Source: Planctomycetaceae bacterium (GTDB lineage Bacteria > Planctomycetota > Phycisphaerae > Phycisphaerales > SM1A02). Taken from it: DNA of 51,912 nt. The DNA lies in the NCBI GenBank assembly GCA_947480055.1, contig CANKBX010000002.1, positions 1 through 51,912 of the forward strand, in the 5' to 3' direction. The position numbers were made by a program, and so were the translations under genes. Within the stretch, counting starts at the first letter, position 1, and the number at the start of each line of letters is the position of its first letter. Of the stretch, positions 24,764 to 32,784 are shown one piece after another. Below the pieces are notes generated by a model that saw only the letters and a program-made list of their open reading frames with translations, was not told the origin of the DNA and did not search any database.

Positions 24764-26863
24764 GTGAGCGATCGTGAATTCAAACTGAAGGCTCCATTTG
24801 CACCCACTGGCGATCAGCCCGAGGCGATCGAATCGCTTGTGCAAGGCCTGAGGGAAGGTCGTCCATGGCAAACACTGCTTGGCGCCACGGGCACTGGAAA
24901 AACTTTCACCGTTGCCAATGTGATCGAGCGAGTGCGCAAGCCCACGCTTGTGATCAGCCACAACAAAACGTTGGCCGCGCAACTGTATGAGGAGTTGCGC
25001 GAATTATTTCCCGACAACTCCGTGAATTATTTCGTGAGCTTCTATGACTACTACCAACCCGAGGCGTACATTCCTCAGCGCGACATCTATATTGAGAAGG
25101 ACGCGTCGCGCAACGACGATCTTGATCGCTTGCGCTTGGCCACAACCAGCGCCCTGCTTTCGCGCCAAGATGTGATCGTGGTGGCCAGCGTGAGTTGCTT
25201 GTATGGATTGGGAAGTCCCGCCGAATACATGAACCGAATGCTTGCGGTTCGCCGCGGCGAAAAGCTGGATCGGCGCGCCTTTTTCCTGGGTTTAACCACC
25301 ATGCAGTACATGCGCAACGAGGTGGCGCCGGAGCGTGGAACCTTCCGTGTGCGCGGCGATTTGATCGAGGTGTATCCCGCCTATGAGCAACATGCGATTC
25401 GCATTGGAATGTTTGGTGACGAGGTTGAGCGCATTGAAATTGTGGATCCAGTGAGCGGCGAAATTTTGGCGGAGGAAGTTGCCGCGTTTATATTTCCAGC
25501 CAAGCATTACATGATGCCTGAGGATCAAATACAAAAAGCCATGGGCGAAATGCGCAAGGATCTCACCGCGCGCGTTCTTGAATTGCGCTCCGCGGGAAAG
25601 TTGGTCGAGGCGCAGCGCCTGCAAGGCCGCGTGCAATACGACTTGGAGATGATCCAAGAGACTGGCTTTTGCAGCGGCATTGAAAATTACAGCCGCTACT
25701 TCGATGGCCGCTCCGCGGGTGAGCGCGCCTATTGCTTGTTGGATTACTTTCGCAGCATTCCTGGGCGCGAGAAAAATGATTGGTTATGCGTGATCGACGA
25801 GTCGCATGTCACGGTTTCCCAGATGCGCGGCATGTACTTTGGGGATCGAAAGCGCAAGGAAACGCTGGTGGAACATGGTTTTCGCTTGCCCGCGGCGCTG
25901 GACAATCGCCCGCTCACATTTCCAGAATTTGAATCATTGGTGCCGCAAACTATTTTAGTGAGCGCCACCCCAAGCCCATGGGAATTGGAGCGTTGCGGCG
26001 GCGTGGTCACCGAGCAGGTGATCCGTCCCACTGGTCTTGTTGATCCACCAATCACCATCTTGCCCGCGCTCACCCAAGTGGCGGATTTGATCGAGCGCGC
26101 TCGCGAACGCGCCGCGCGCGGTGAGCGCACGTTGGTGACCGCGCTTACAAAAAGATTGTGTGAAGATTTGTGCACCCACTTGGACAAGCAAGGCCTTCGC
26201 GTGCGCTACTTGCATAGCGAAATTGAAACGCTTGATCGATTGGAATTGCTGCGGGAACTTCGCGAAGGCGTGTACGACATTTTGATCGGCGTGAACTTGC
26301 TGCGCGAGGGACTGGATCTTCCAGAGGTGAGTTTGGTTTGCATTTTAGACGCCGATCGCCAAGGTTTTCTGCGCAGCACTTCCAGTTTGATTCAGACCAT
26401 GGGCCGCGCCGCGCGCAACGCAAACTCGCAGGCCATTTTGTACGCCGACAAGGTGACCAAGGAAATGCAGGCGGCTATTGATGAAGTTTCGCGGCGCCGA
26501 GAAAAACAAATCGCCCACAACACCGCCAACAACATCACGCCCGAAACCATTCATAAGGCGATTCGCCGAGGAATTGAGCAGGAGTTGGCGGCTTCCCGCA
26601 GCGTGCGCGCCGCCGCCGGCCGTAAAGATGAAATGGAAATGGACCGCGAGGAAATGCTGGAAGCCATGCACGCGGACATGTTGAACGCCGCGGAGGAAAT
26701 GGAATTTGAGACCGCGGCGAAGTTGCGCGATCGCATCAATCGCTTGAAGGCGGCGCCACTGGTGGAGGGAATGGTGTTGCCCGAAGAGGAACCCGCGCAA
26801 AAGCGCTCCACCAACGCGGGCATGCCTGGCACACGCGCCAGTGGAAAACGTATTCGACCCTGA
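24764..26863 (+). CDS. uvrB: UvrABC excision nuclease subunit B
   Basis: The 699-residue damage-verification helicase of nucleotide excision repair, loaded by UvrA and then bound by UvrC. Walker A GATGTGKTFT is near residue 40; the beta-hairpin that grips the damaged strand is at YYDYYQPEAYIP; helicase motif II is IDESHVT, with ILVSATPSPWE and the motif VI-like QTMGRAARN later. The C-terminal UVR motif (AAEEMEFETAAKLRDRI, about 650-667) that contacts UvrC is intact. The start is GTG. A tail of about 30 basic residues follows the UVR motif. It lies 43 nt behind the FtsX-type permease and 567 nt ahead of uvrA. Confidence 0.97.
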   Translation: MSDREFKLKAPFAPTGDQPEAIESLVQGLREGRPWQTLLGATGTGKTFTVANVIERVRKPTLVISHNKTLAAQLYEELRELFPDNSVNYFVSFYDYYQPEAYIPQRDIYIEKDASRNDDLDRLRLATTSALLSRQDVIVVASVSCLYGLGSPAEYMNRMLAVRRGEKLDRRAFFLGLTTMQYMRNEVAPERGTFRVRGDLIEVYPAYEQHAIRIGMFGDEVERIEIVDPVSGEILAEEVAAFIFPAKHYMMPEDQIQKAMGEMRKDLTARVLELRSAGKLVEAQRLQGRVQYDLEMIQETGFCSGIENYSRYFDGRSAGERAYCLLDYFRSIPGREKNDWLCVIDESHVTVSQMRGMYFGDRKRKETLVEHGFRLPAALDNRPLTFPEFESLVPQTILVSATPSPWELERCGGVVTEQVIRPTGLVDPPITILPALTQVADLIERARERAARGERTLVTALTKRLCEDLCTHLDKQGLRVRYLHSEIETLDRLELLRELREGVYDILIGVNLLREGLDLPEVSLVCILDADRQGFLRSTSSLIQTMGRAARNANSQAILYADKVTKEMQAAIDEVSRRREKQIAHNTANNITPETIHKAIRRGIEQELAASRSVRAAAGRKDEMEMDREEMLEAMHADMLNAAEEMEFETAAKLRDRINRLKAAPLVEGMVLPEEEPAQKRSTNAGMPGTRASGKRIRP

Positions 26864-26893
26864 CCACGCAATCTCGCGCGCGCTTGCAACCCG

Positions 26894-26930
26894 CCAAAAA
26901 CAAATAAGCCCCGCTTTCACGAGGCTGTTT
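26894..26930. terminator. weak bidirectional terminator-like hairpin
   Basis: AGCCCCG (26907-26913) and CGAGGCT (26920-26926) pair with one mismatch around a 6-nt loop, 44 nt after uvrB. On the minus strand the stem is followed by TATTTGTTTTT, a better U-tract, so it may serve the small minus-strand ORF that ends at 27002; on the plus strand the tail is only GTTTCC. Confidence 0.4.
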
Positions 26931-27001
26931 CCATGGGGTTGATTTTAAATTCAAGTCGTTGCGAAACAATACAATCGCAACCAAAGTTTTTCAGGCGCGG
27001 A

Positions 27002-27190
27002 TCAATCCTTGCTGATGATGCTCTCCGCAATCATCGAGCGCCCAAGCCGGGTTCGCCGGCACGCTTCTCGCAACGCCGCCAACTCCGTGGCGTCTGGAAT
27101 TTCATCCACGCCAGGGCGACGAACAACTTCAAAGTCATCTTTGAAGACGCTCGGCTTAGCAATGGATGGTGTCGCGTTTCGATTTTCCAT
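27002..27190 (-). CDS. possible small protein between uvrB and uvrA
   Basis: A 62-residue ORF rich in charged residues (MENRNATPSIAK, then DDFEVVRRPGVDEIPD, then LREACRRTRLGR). It resembles no family I know, but composition is protein-like, an AAGG site lies 7 nt before the ATG, and a terminator-like hairpin follows its end on the same strand. No membrane segment or signal peptide is seen. A shorter plus-strand ORF over the same bases (27009-27203) is less protein-like. The call is uncertain; conservation in relatives would settle it. Confidence 0.45.
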   Translation of the reverse strand: MENRNATPSIAKPSVFKDDFEVVRRPGVDEIPDATELAALREACRRTRLGRSMIAESIISKD

Positions 27191-27430
27191 ATCTGTACCT
27201 TAGGCAGGCAAGTGACTTTTTGGTATATCGGCTGAAACTACGAGTTGCGCCGCAAGAAATTCCTATCCACTCCTACCATGCTTCTACCTACACATATTTC
27301 CACCATAAAGACCTAAAGAAACATACGTTATCGCAAATTTAGCAAATTAAAGAGCGCCTTGGCATGTTTATTGATCCTATAAGTAATCCCCCCATACTCA
27401 GACGCATGCCTAAATTCATATGGAACTTGA
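27191..27430. other. AT-richer spacer upstream of uvrA
   Basis: This 240-nt stretch is visibly more AT-rich than its neighbours and codes for nothing that I can support. TTGATC (27371-27376), an 18-nt spacer and TACTCA (27395-27400) could be a weak uvrA promoter. No LexA-type box, tRNA or structured RNA was recognised. Confidence 0.35.
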
Positions 27431-30400
27431 ATGACTGAACCCAAACGCGAAATCCAAATTGTGAATGCGTGCGAGCACAATTTGAAATCGCTCTCGCTAT
27501 CCATTCCGCGCGATCAACTTGTGGTGTTCACGGGCGTGTCCGGCAGTGGCAAAAGTAGTTTGGCCTTTGACACCATCTTTGCCGAGGGTCAACGCAAATA
27601 CATGGAGAGTCTCTCCGCGTATGCGCGGCAATTTCTAAACCAAATGCAGAAACCGAATGTGGAACGGATTGATGGTCTTCCGCCCACGATCGCTATTCAA
27701 CAACGCGGTGGCGGACACACGCCCCGCAGTACGGTGGCCACCACCACGGAAATCTACGACGCGATGCGTTTGCTGTGGGCGCGTTGCGGCACGCCAACAT
27801 GTTGGCACCGCGACGGCGACGAAAAAATATGCGGCCGTGAAATCACCGCCATGAGCGCCACGCAAATCACGGACTCCATTCTTGCTGCATTTGCCGGCAA
27901 ACGCGTCATGTTGGCGGCCACCGTGATTCGCGCGCGCAAAGGATTTCATAAAGATGTGCTCGAAGCTTTGCAGAAACAAGGCTTGGTGCGCGCGCGCGTG
28001 GATGGAAAATTGATCGACATCCGCGAGGCGCTGAAAGCTGGCGGCGAAAATCCGCTTGGCATTGGCCGCTACGAATTGCACACCATTGAAGCGATCTTGG
28101 ATCGCATTGTTCCCGCTCAAAGTGATCGACAACGATTGGCTGAAAGTGTGGAGACCGTGTTGAAGCTTGGCGCCGGAAGCGCGCTTGCCTTGGTGGAGGA
28201 CGGCGCGAATTGGAATGAGCATCGATTTAGCGAGAAGTTGGCGTGCCCAGAACATCCCGAGTGCTCGCTCGCGGAACTTGAGCCAAGATTATTTTCCTTC
28301 AACTCGCCGCAAGGCGCGTGCGCGGCGTGCAGCGGGCTTGGTCAAATTCAGGAATTTGACGCCGAACTTGTGGTGACCAATCCCGACGCTGGAGTTGCCG
28401 ATGGCGCCATTGAACCTTGGCGGCGCAATGGCCGTCGCATGAACATTTATTACGGCAGAATTCTGCGGGCTTTCTGCACATTTTTCAAGATTGAACGCGA
28501 GCTGCCTTATTCCAAATTGCCGCCACGAATTCGCCGCTATCTCATGGATGGAATTCCCGAGGAGGACGCCGAAAAACTTGGCGTGAAGTTTGAGGGCGTG
28601 TTGCCAAACTTGCGCCGCCGCTATTTGGAATCCGAAAGCGAATTTGTGAAGGAGCGGCTGGTGCATTACATGCGCGGAGCGGCGTGTCCCGAGTGTCAAG
28701 GACAGCGTCTTCGCCCAGAAAGTTTGGCCGTAAAAGTTCTTGGCGGCAAAAAACAAATGAGCATCGCCGACGCGAGCAATTTAAACGTGGGCCGTGCCAT
28801 TGAGTATTTTAAAAATCTCACCTTATCCCCCAATCAAAAACAAATCGCGCAACCCATTCTGAAAGAAATTGAATCACGTCTGGGATTTCTGTACAGCGTT
28901 GGCTTGGACTATCTCACCTTGGACCGCGCAAGCGGAACACTTTCCGGTGGCGAGGCTCAGCGCATTCGCCTGGCCACTCAAGTTGGCAGCGGCTTGGTCG
29001 GTGTCTGCTATGTGCTGGATGAGCCAACCATTGGTCTGCACCAACGCGACAATGACCGACTGGTAAAAACCCTGCGTAAACTCACTGATATTGGCAACTC
29101 CGTGATCGTGGTGGAGCACGATGAGGACACAATTCGAGCCGCCGATTTTGTGGTGGACATTGGTCCAGGCCCGGGCCGACATGGTGGAAAAATTGTGGCG
29201 CACGGAACTCCCGCGGAAGTCGCCGCGCATGCCACGAGTTTGACCGGCATGTATCTGCGCGGCGCTCGTTGCGTGGAGGTTCCCCGCGCGCGGCGCAAAG
29301 TGAGCGAGGCGAAATCGATCGTGGTCAAAGGCGCCCGTGAGAACAACCTTAAAAATATTGATGTTGCATTTCCACTGGGCGGCCTGATTTGCGTCAGCGG
29401 TGTCTCCGGTAGTGGCAAAAGTTCTTTGGTGAATGAAGTGCTTCTGAAGGTGGCGCAAAAGACAGTGCATGGATCCAAAGTTGCCGCGGGCGCGCATGAT
29501 CGCGTGACTGGACTCACGGGAATTGAACGCGTGGTTGAAGTGGACCAAAGCCCGATTGGTCGAACGCCGCGCTCAAATCCCGCCACTTACACGGGGATTT
29601 TTGACGATATTCGCAAGTTGTTCGCCGCCGTTGCCGAGAGCCGCGTTCGCGGCTACGAACCGGGTCGATTTTCTTTCAACGTGAAAGGCGGCCGCTGCGA
29701 AGTGTGCCAAGGCCAAGGCGTGCGCAAGATTGAGATGCATTTCTTGCCGGATATTTTTGTGTCCTGCGAAGCCTGCAACGGAACGCGCTACGCCAAGGAA
29801 ACGCTTGATATTCGTTTCAAGAACAAGACCATCGCCGAAGTATTGGACATGACCATTGACGACGCGGTCGTGTTCTTTGAAGCGCACTCGCGCATTCACG
29901 CCATGCTGATGTGCGTTCGCGACGTAGGTTTGGGCTATATGCAACTTGGGCAAGCCAGCACCACGCTTTCTGGCGGCGAGGCGCAGCGAATTAAATTGGC
30001 CACCGAGCTTGGAAATCGCTCCACAAATTCCGCGCTGTATGTGCTGGACGAACCCACAACTGGATTGCACTTTGACGACGTGCGTAAATTGCTGGAGGTG
30101 CTCAACCGCCTCGCCGACGCCGGACACACGCTGATTGTGATCGAGCACAATCTGGATGTGATCAAGTGCGCCGATTGGATTATTGACTTGGGACCGGAAG
30201 GCGGCGATCGCGGCGGAGAGGTTCTCGCGACTGGCACGCCCGAAACAGTCGCCCAAAATTCCGCCAGCGCCACGGGAATATATTTGCGGCGAATGCTGGA
30301 TCAGAATCAATCCGTGATGGACGCGAAGTTGCCCGAGAAAAATACAGTTCAAAAGACGGTCAAAAAAACAGTCAAATCAAAGGCGAAATCAAGCCAAAAT

Positions 30401-30460
30401 CCAACAGCTCAATCCGTGACCAAGAAAATTTCAAAACGCGCGCCAACAAAATCCTTATAG
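27431..30460 (+). CDS. uvrA: UvrABC excision nuclease subunit A
   Basis: The 1009-residue DNA damage sensor of nucleotide excision repair, an ABC-type dimer. Walker A motifs are GVSGSGKSSLAFD (about 35) and GVSGSGKSSLVNE (about 655); signatures are TLSGGEAQRIRLA and TLSGGEAQRIKLA, each followed by DEPT-type Walker B. Zinc finger 2 (CEVCQGQG and CEACNG) is intact. Zinc finger 1 reads CPEHPEC then CAACSG, so the second Cys of the usual CxxC is His. The C-terminal 50 residues are Lys/Ser/Thr-rich, an unusual tail. The start ATG is at 27431. It is not adjacent to uvrB but separated by a small ORF and a spacer. Confidence 0.97.
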   Translation: MTEPKREIQIVNACEHNLKSLSLSIPRDQLVVFTGVSGSGKSSLAFDTIFAEGQRKYMESLSAYARQFLNQMQKPNVERIDGLPPTIAIQQRGGGHTPRSTVATTTEIYDAMRLLWARCGTPTCWHRDGDEKICGREITAMSATQITDSILAAFAGKRVMLAATVIRARKGFHKDVLEALQKQGLVRARVDGKLIDIREALKAGGENPLGIGRYELHTIEAILDRIVPAQSDRQRLAESVETVLKLGAGSALALVEDGANWNEHRFSEKLACPEHPECSLAELEPRLFSFNSPQGACAACSGLGQIQEFDAELVVTNPDAGVADGAIEPWRRNGRRMNIYYGRILRAFCTFFKIERELPYSKLPPRIRRYLMDGIPEEDAEKLGVKFEGVLPNLRRRYLESESEFVKERLVHYMRGAACPECQGQRLRPESLAVKVLGGKKQMSIADASNLNVGRAIEYFKNLTLSPNQKQIAQPILKEIESRLGFLYSVGLDYLTLDRASGTLSGGEAQRIRLATQVGSGLVGVCYVLDEPTIGLHQRDNDRLVKTLRKLTDIGNSVIVVEHDEDTIRAADFVVDIGPGPGRHGGKIVAHGTPAEVAAHATSLTGMYLRGARCVEVPRARRKVSEAKSIVVKGARENNLKNIDVAFPLGGLICVSGVSGSGKSSLVNEVLLKVAQKTVHGSKVAAGAHDRVTGLTGIERVVEVDQSPIGRTPRSNPATYTGIFDDIRKLFAAVAESRVRGYEPGRFSFNVKGGRCEVCQGQGVRKIEMHFLPDIFVSCEACNGTRYAKETLDIRFKNKTIAEVLDMTIDDAVVFFEAHSRIHAMLMCVRDVGLGYMQLGQASTTLSGGEAQRIKLATELGNRSTNSALYVLDEPTTGLHFDDVRKLLEVLNRLADAGHTLIVIEHNLDVIKCADWIIDLGPEGGDRGGEVLATGTPETVAQNSASATGIYLRRMLDQNQSVMDAKLPEKNTVQKTVKKTVKSKAKSSQNPTAQSVTKKISKRAPTKSL

Positions 30461-30482
30461 CCGCGCGGATACACTCCGACGC

Positions 30483-30887
30483 ATGAGCACAAGCGACGTC
30501 ACACTCACGCTCCGGCATGTCACCCATCCCGAAGACGCCAATCATCAAGGAACTATTTTTGGTGGAAAGATTTTAAGCCTGATCGACGAAGCTGCATACC
30601 TGGAGGCCCGCAAGCATGGCCTGCATCGCTGGGTCACGATTCTTTTTGACAAAGTTGAATTCAAAGCGCCGGTATTCACGGGCGATGTGCTGACGGTTTT
30701 CACAAAGACAGTGGCGACTGGTCGCAGTAGCGTTACCGTTGCGGTTGATGTTGAGGCCGAACGCTATCGCGGCGGAGAAAAAGTAATGGTGACGCACGCC
30801 ACGGTAAAAATGGTCGCGGTGGATCAGGCGGGCCGCAGTGTTGATTTCCGCACAAATCCCGATATTTCTGGCCCATCACACGCATGA
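30483..30887 (+). CDS. acyl-CoA thioesterase, hotdog fold (YciA-like)
   Basis: A 134-residue hydrolase expected to split acyl-CoA into acid and CoA. The hotdog helix motif HQGTIFGGKILSLIDEAAYL, with the catalytic Asp in the LIDEAA segment, and the strand text VEFKAPVFTGDVL and VTVAVDVEAE match the YciA/BACH group. The length is normal for a single domain. It starts 22 nt after uvrA and overlaps purN by ATGA, so it probably lies in one transcript with purN. Acyl chain preference cannot be read from the sequence. Confidence 0.88.
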   Translation: MSTSDVTLTLRHVTHPEDANHQGTIFGGKILSLIDEAAYLEARKHGLHRWVTILFDKVEFKAPVFTGDVLTVFTKTVATGRSSVTVAVDVEAERYRGGEKVMVTHATVKMVAVDQAGRSVDFRTNPDISGPSHA

Positions 30888-31531
30888 TCAGCGCCGATAT
30901 TCATAAACCAGTTCGCGTGGCGTGCATGATTTCCGGTGGCGGTCGAAGCGTTGTGAACTTGCAAAATGCGATCGCTCAAAAAAATATTTCGGTAAGCATT
31001 GTGTTGGTCGCGTCCACTCGCTCCAATGTGCCGGGCATTCAAGCGGCCGCGGCGTTGGGCATTCCCACCATGGAAATCCCCCCGCTTCCCGCGGACACTT
31101 TGGATGATCGAGTGGATGCGGAGCTGAAAAATGTTGGCGCGGAATTGATCGTGCTGGCTGGATACTTGCGGCTATTGCGAGTGGAGCATTGGAAAAATCG
31201 CTGCATCAATATTCATCCGTCGCTGCTTCCAAAATACGGCGGTCACGGAATGTGGGGCGAGCATGTGCACAACGCTGTCATTGCCGCTGGAGAAACTGAA
31301 AGCGGTTGCACCGCGCATTGGGCCGACGAAAAGTTTGATCAAGGCTCCATTATTCTTCAGCGTCGCTGCCCGATTGATCGCGGGATGAACGCGCAGCAAC
31401 TGGCGCAACGCGTCTTTGAAGAAGAGCGCGTGGCTTTGCCCGAAGCCGTTGAGCGTGCCGCGCATTGGCTGCGCCACGGAGGAACTCGACCGATTCTTGG
31501 GAATGCCATCGAACCTAGAGCCGGAATCTGA
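30884..31531 (+). CDS. purN: phosphoribosylglycinamide formyltransferase
   Basis: A 215-residue enzyme that formylates GAR with 10-formyl-tetrahydrofolate in purine synthesis. It has the family's ISGGGRSVVNL start (usual SGxGSN, here with R), the folate/GAR region AGYLRLL, the catalytic core INIHPSLLPKYGG with Asn and His, and the TAHWADEKFDQGSIILQ segment with the catalytic Asp. The ATG overlaps the thioesterase by 4 nt. A related formyltransferase (of another sugar or amino substrate) is unlikely, given the length and the HPSLLP and D segments. Confidence 0.92.
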   Translation: MISADIHKPVRVACMISGGGRSVVNLQNAIAQKNISVSIVLVASTRSNVPGIQAAAALGIPTMEIPPLPADTLDDRVDAELKNVGAELIVLAGYLRLLRVEHWKNRCINIHPSLLPKYGGHGMWGEHVHNAVIAAGETESGCTAHWADEKFDQGSIILQRRCPIDRGMNAQQLAQRVFEEERVALPEAVERAAHWLRHGGTRPILGNAIEPRAGI

Positions 31532-31551
31532 TGAAGTTTCTACATTTCAAC

Positions 31552-31580
31552 TTGTGAATTGCTCAAACGCATCCTAGGTT
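31552..31580 (+). promoter_or_regulatory. putative promoter of hpf
   Basis: TTGTGA (31552-31557), a 17-nt spacer and TAGGTT (31575-31580) are a good sigma-70-like pair ahead of hpf, leaving a leader of about 32 nt to the ATG at 31619. Confidence 0.5.
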
Positions 31581-31618
31581 TGAATGCACTCGGTGAGTTT
31601 CATACGAAAGGACCACTC

Positions 31619-31939
31619 ATGCTCGTGAACATCAGCGCCAAGCATCTGGAATTAACACCCGCCATTGAACAATACATCCGCGGCAAAGTGACGCGTCTTG
31701 AACGCCACTTTGACAAGGTTTTGCAAATCACTTTTGTGATTGAAAAAGAGCCACACCATGGCTTTCATGTTGAATTAATCACGGACGTGGAGCATCACGA
31801 GGACTTCATCGCCAACAGCAAGCATGATGATTTGTACGCCTGCGTTGATCTGGTGCTGGACCGCGGCGTGCGGCAATTAACCGACCATAAAGATCGTATT
31901 CGCAGCCATAAACACCCAGAAGCCGATCGAACTCCTTGA
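31619..31939 (+). CDS. hpf: ribosome hibernation promoting factor, short form
   Basis: A 106-residue protein of the HPF/YfiA family, which binds the ribosomal decoding region in stationary phase and silences it. It shows the two-strand start VNISAKHLELTPAIEQYI, the basic helix KVTRLERHFD and the helix LYACVDLVLDRGVRQLTDHKDRI. No C-terminal dimerisation domain of the long form is present. The ATG at 31619 has AAAGGA upstream; an in-frame start at 31559 lies inside the predicted promoter and was rejected. It is followed by ptsN, as in the rpoN-hpf-ptsN operons of proteobacteria. Confidence 0.92.
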   Translation: MLVNISAKHLELTPAIEQYIRGKVTRLERHFDKVLQITFVIEKEPHHGFHVELITDVEHHEDFIANSKHDDLYACVDLVLDRGVRQLTDHKDRIRSHKHPEADRTP

Positions 31940-31973
31940 TTTTGTGCGGCACGCGCGCCAATTATGTCGATCA

Positions 31974-32005
31974 TTCTGCTTAGAGATATTTTTGCGCAAG
32001 CAGAA
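31974..32005 (+). promoter_or_regulatory. inverted repeat upstream of ptsN
   Basis: TTCTGCTT (31974-31981) and AAGCAGAA (31998-32005) are a perfect 8-bp inverted repeat with a 16-nt, AT-rich loop, 25 nt before the ptsN ATG and 34 nt after hpf. There is no T-run, so an operator or mRNA stability hairpin is likelier than a terminator. Confidence 0.45.
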
Positions 32006-32030
32006 ATGTGAAAGGAAATAGGACGATCGC

Positions 32031-32507
32031 ATGAAACTTCGCCAACTGGTCATGGAAAAAGCAATCGTTCCGGGACTGAAATCATCCAAGCGCGACGAGT
32101 GCATTGGCGAGCTTCTTGACGCCTTGATGAAAGGCGGCGCGTTCAAGCCCGCCCAACGCGATGACTTTCTAAAGGCTGTCATCAAGCGCGAGAAAAAAGG
32201 CTCGACTGGTTTCGGTCACGGCGTTGCGGTGCCACACGTTAAAACACTTGAAGTGAAGAAGTGCGTGGCCGCCATTGGACTGCACCACGCGGGGCTTGAT
32301 TTCAACGCGCTTGATCGCCAACCTGTCCACGCGATCTTTTTATTGCTGAGCCCGGAGGACAGGCCAGAACTTCATTTAGCCGCGATGGAAGGATTGTTCT
32401 CCATTCTGACCCAGGATCAGTTTAGAAAATTTCTTCGCCAAGCCAAGACCGTGGCCGATGTGGTCACTTTGCTTGAAGAAGCCGACGCCAATCCATTGGT
32501 ACGCTAA
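32031..32507 (+). CDS. ptsN: PTS EIIA protein, PtsN (EIIA-Ntr) type
   Basis: A 158-residue phosphocarrier of the EIIA fructose/mannitol fold. The active-site histidine is His69 in FGHGVAVPHVK; the KREKKGSTG strand before it is typical. It receives a phosphate from an HPr-type protein and, in the Ntr branch, regulates by its phosphorylation state and not by sugar uptake. No EIIB or EIIC is in the window, which favours the regulatory role. An AGGA site lies 7 nt before the ATG. The gene is followed by HPr and gpsA. A true fructose EIIA cannot be excluded. Confidence 0.9.
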   Translation: MKLRQLVMEKAIVPGLKSSKRDECIGELLDALMKGGAFKPAQRDDFLKAVIKREKKGSTGFGHGVAVPHVKTLEVKKCVAAIGLHHAGLDFNALDRQPVHAIFLLLSPEDRPELHLAAMEGLFSILTQDQFRKFLRQAKTVADVVTLLEEADANPLVR

Positions 32508-32511
32508 AGAC

Positions 32512-32784
32512 TTGAAATCGTCGCGCGTGGTGATATTGAACCGGCTGGGGCTTCATGCACGCCCCGCAATGGCATTCGCCTCGATGGCGGGTTCGTTTAC
32601 TTGCTCCATACAAGTGCATCGCATGGATAATCAAGAACGCGTGGACGGCAAGAGCGTGATGCAAATGTTGATGATGGCCTGCACGCAAGGAACAGAAATT
32701 GAAATGGAGGCCGACGGAGTTGATGCGCTTGAAGCCATCGCGGCTCTGCGCCAATTGGTTGAAAGTAAATTTGAGGAGGAATGA
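32512..32784 (+). CDS. HPr-family phosphocarrier protein (NPr-like candidate)
   Basis: A 90-residue phosphocarrier. His15 in LGLHARPAM takes the phosphoryl group from enzyme I and passes it to EIIA. Ser48 in DGKSVMQMLMMA is at the position that HPr kinase modifies in other bacteria. The start is probably TTG at 32512, giving LKSSRVVILN, 4 nt after ptsN; GTG at 32527 or 32530 would shorten the first strand. It overlaps gpsA by ATGA. Enzyme I is not in the window. The order hpf-ptsN-HPr resembles the hpf-ptsN-rapZ-npr order of enterobacteria, so an NPr-like role is inferred. Confidence 0.9.
   Translation: MKSSRVVILNRLGLHARPAMAFASMAGSFTCSIQVHRMDNQERVDGKSVMQMLMMACTQGTEIEMEADGVDALEAIAALRQLVESKFEEE

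Noticed and set aside
26864-26893. Frameshift or broken end of uvrB
   Set aside because: The UVR motif is intact and the stop is followed by a normal spacer; the basic tail alone does not indicate damage.
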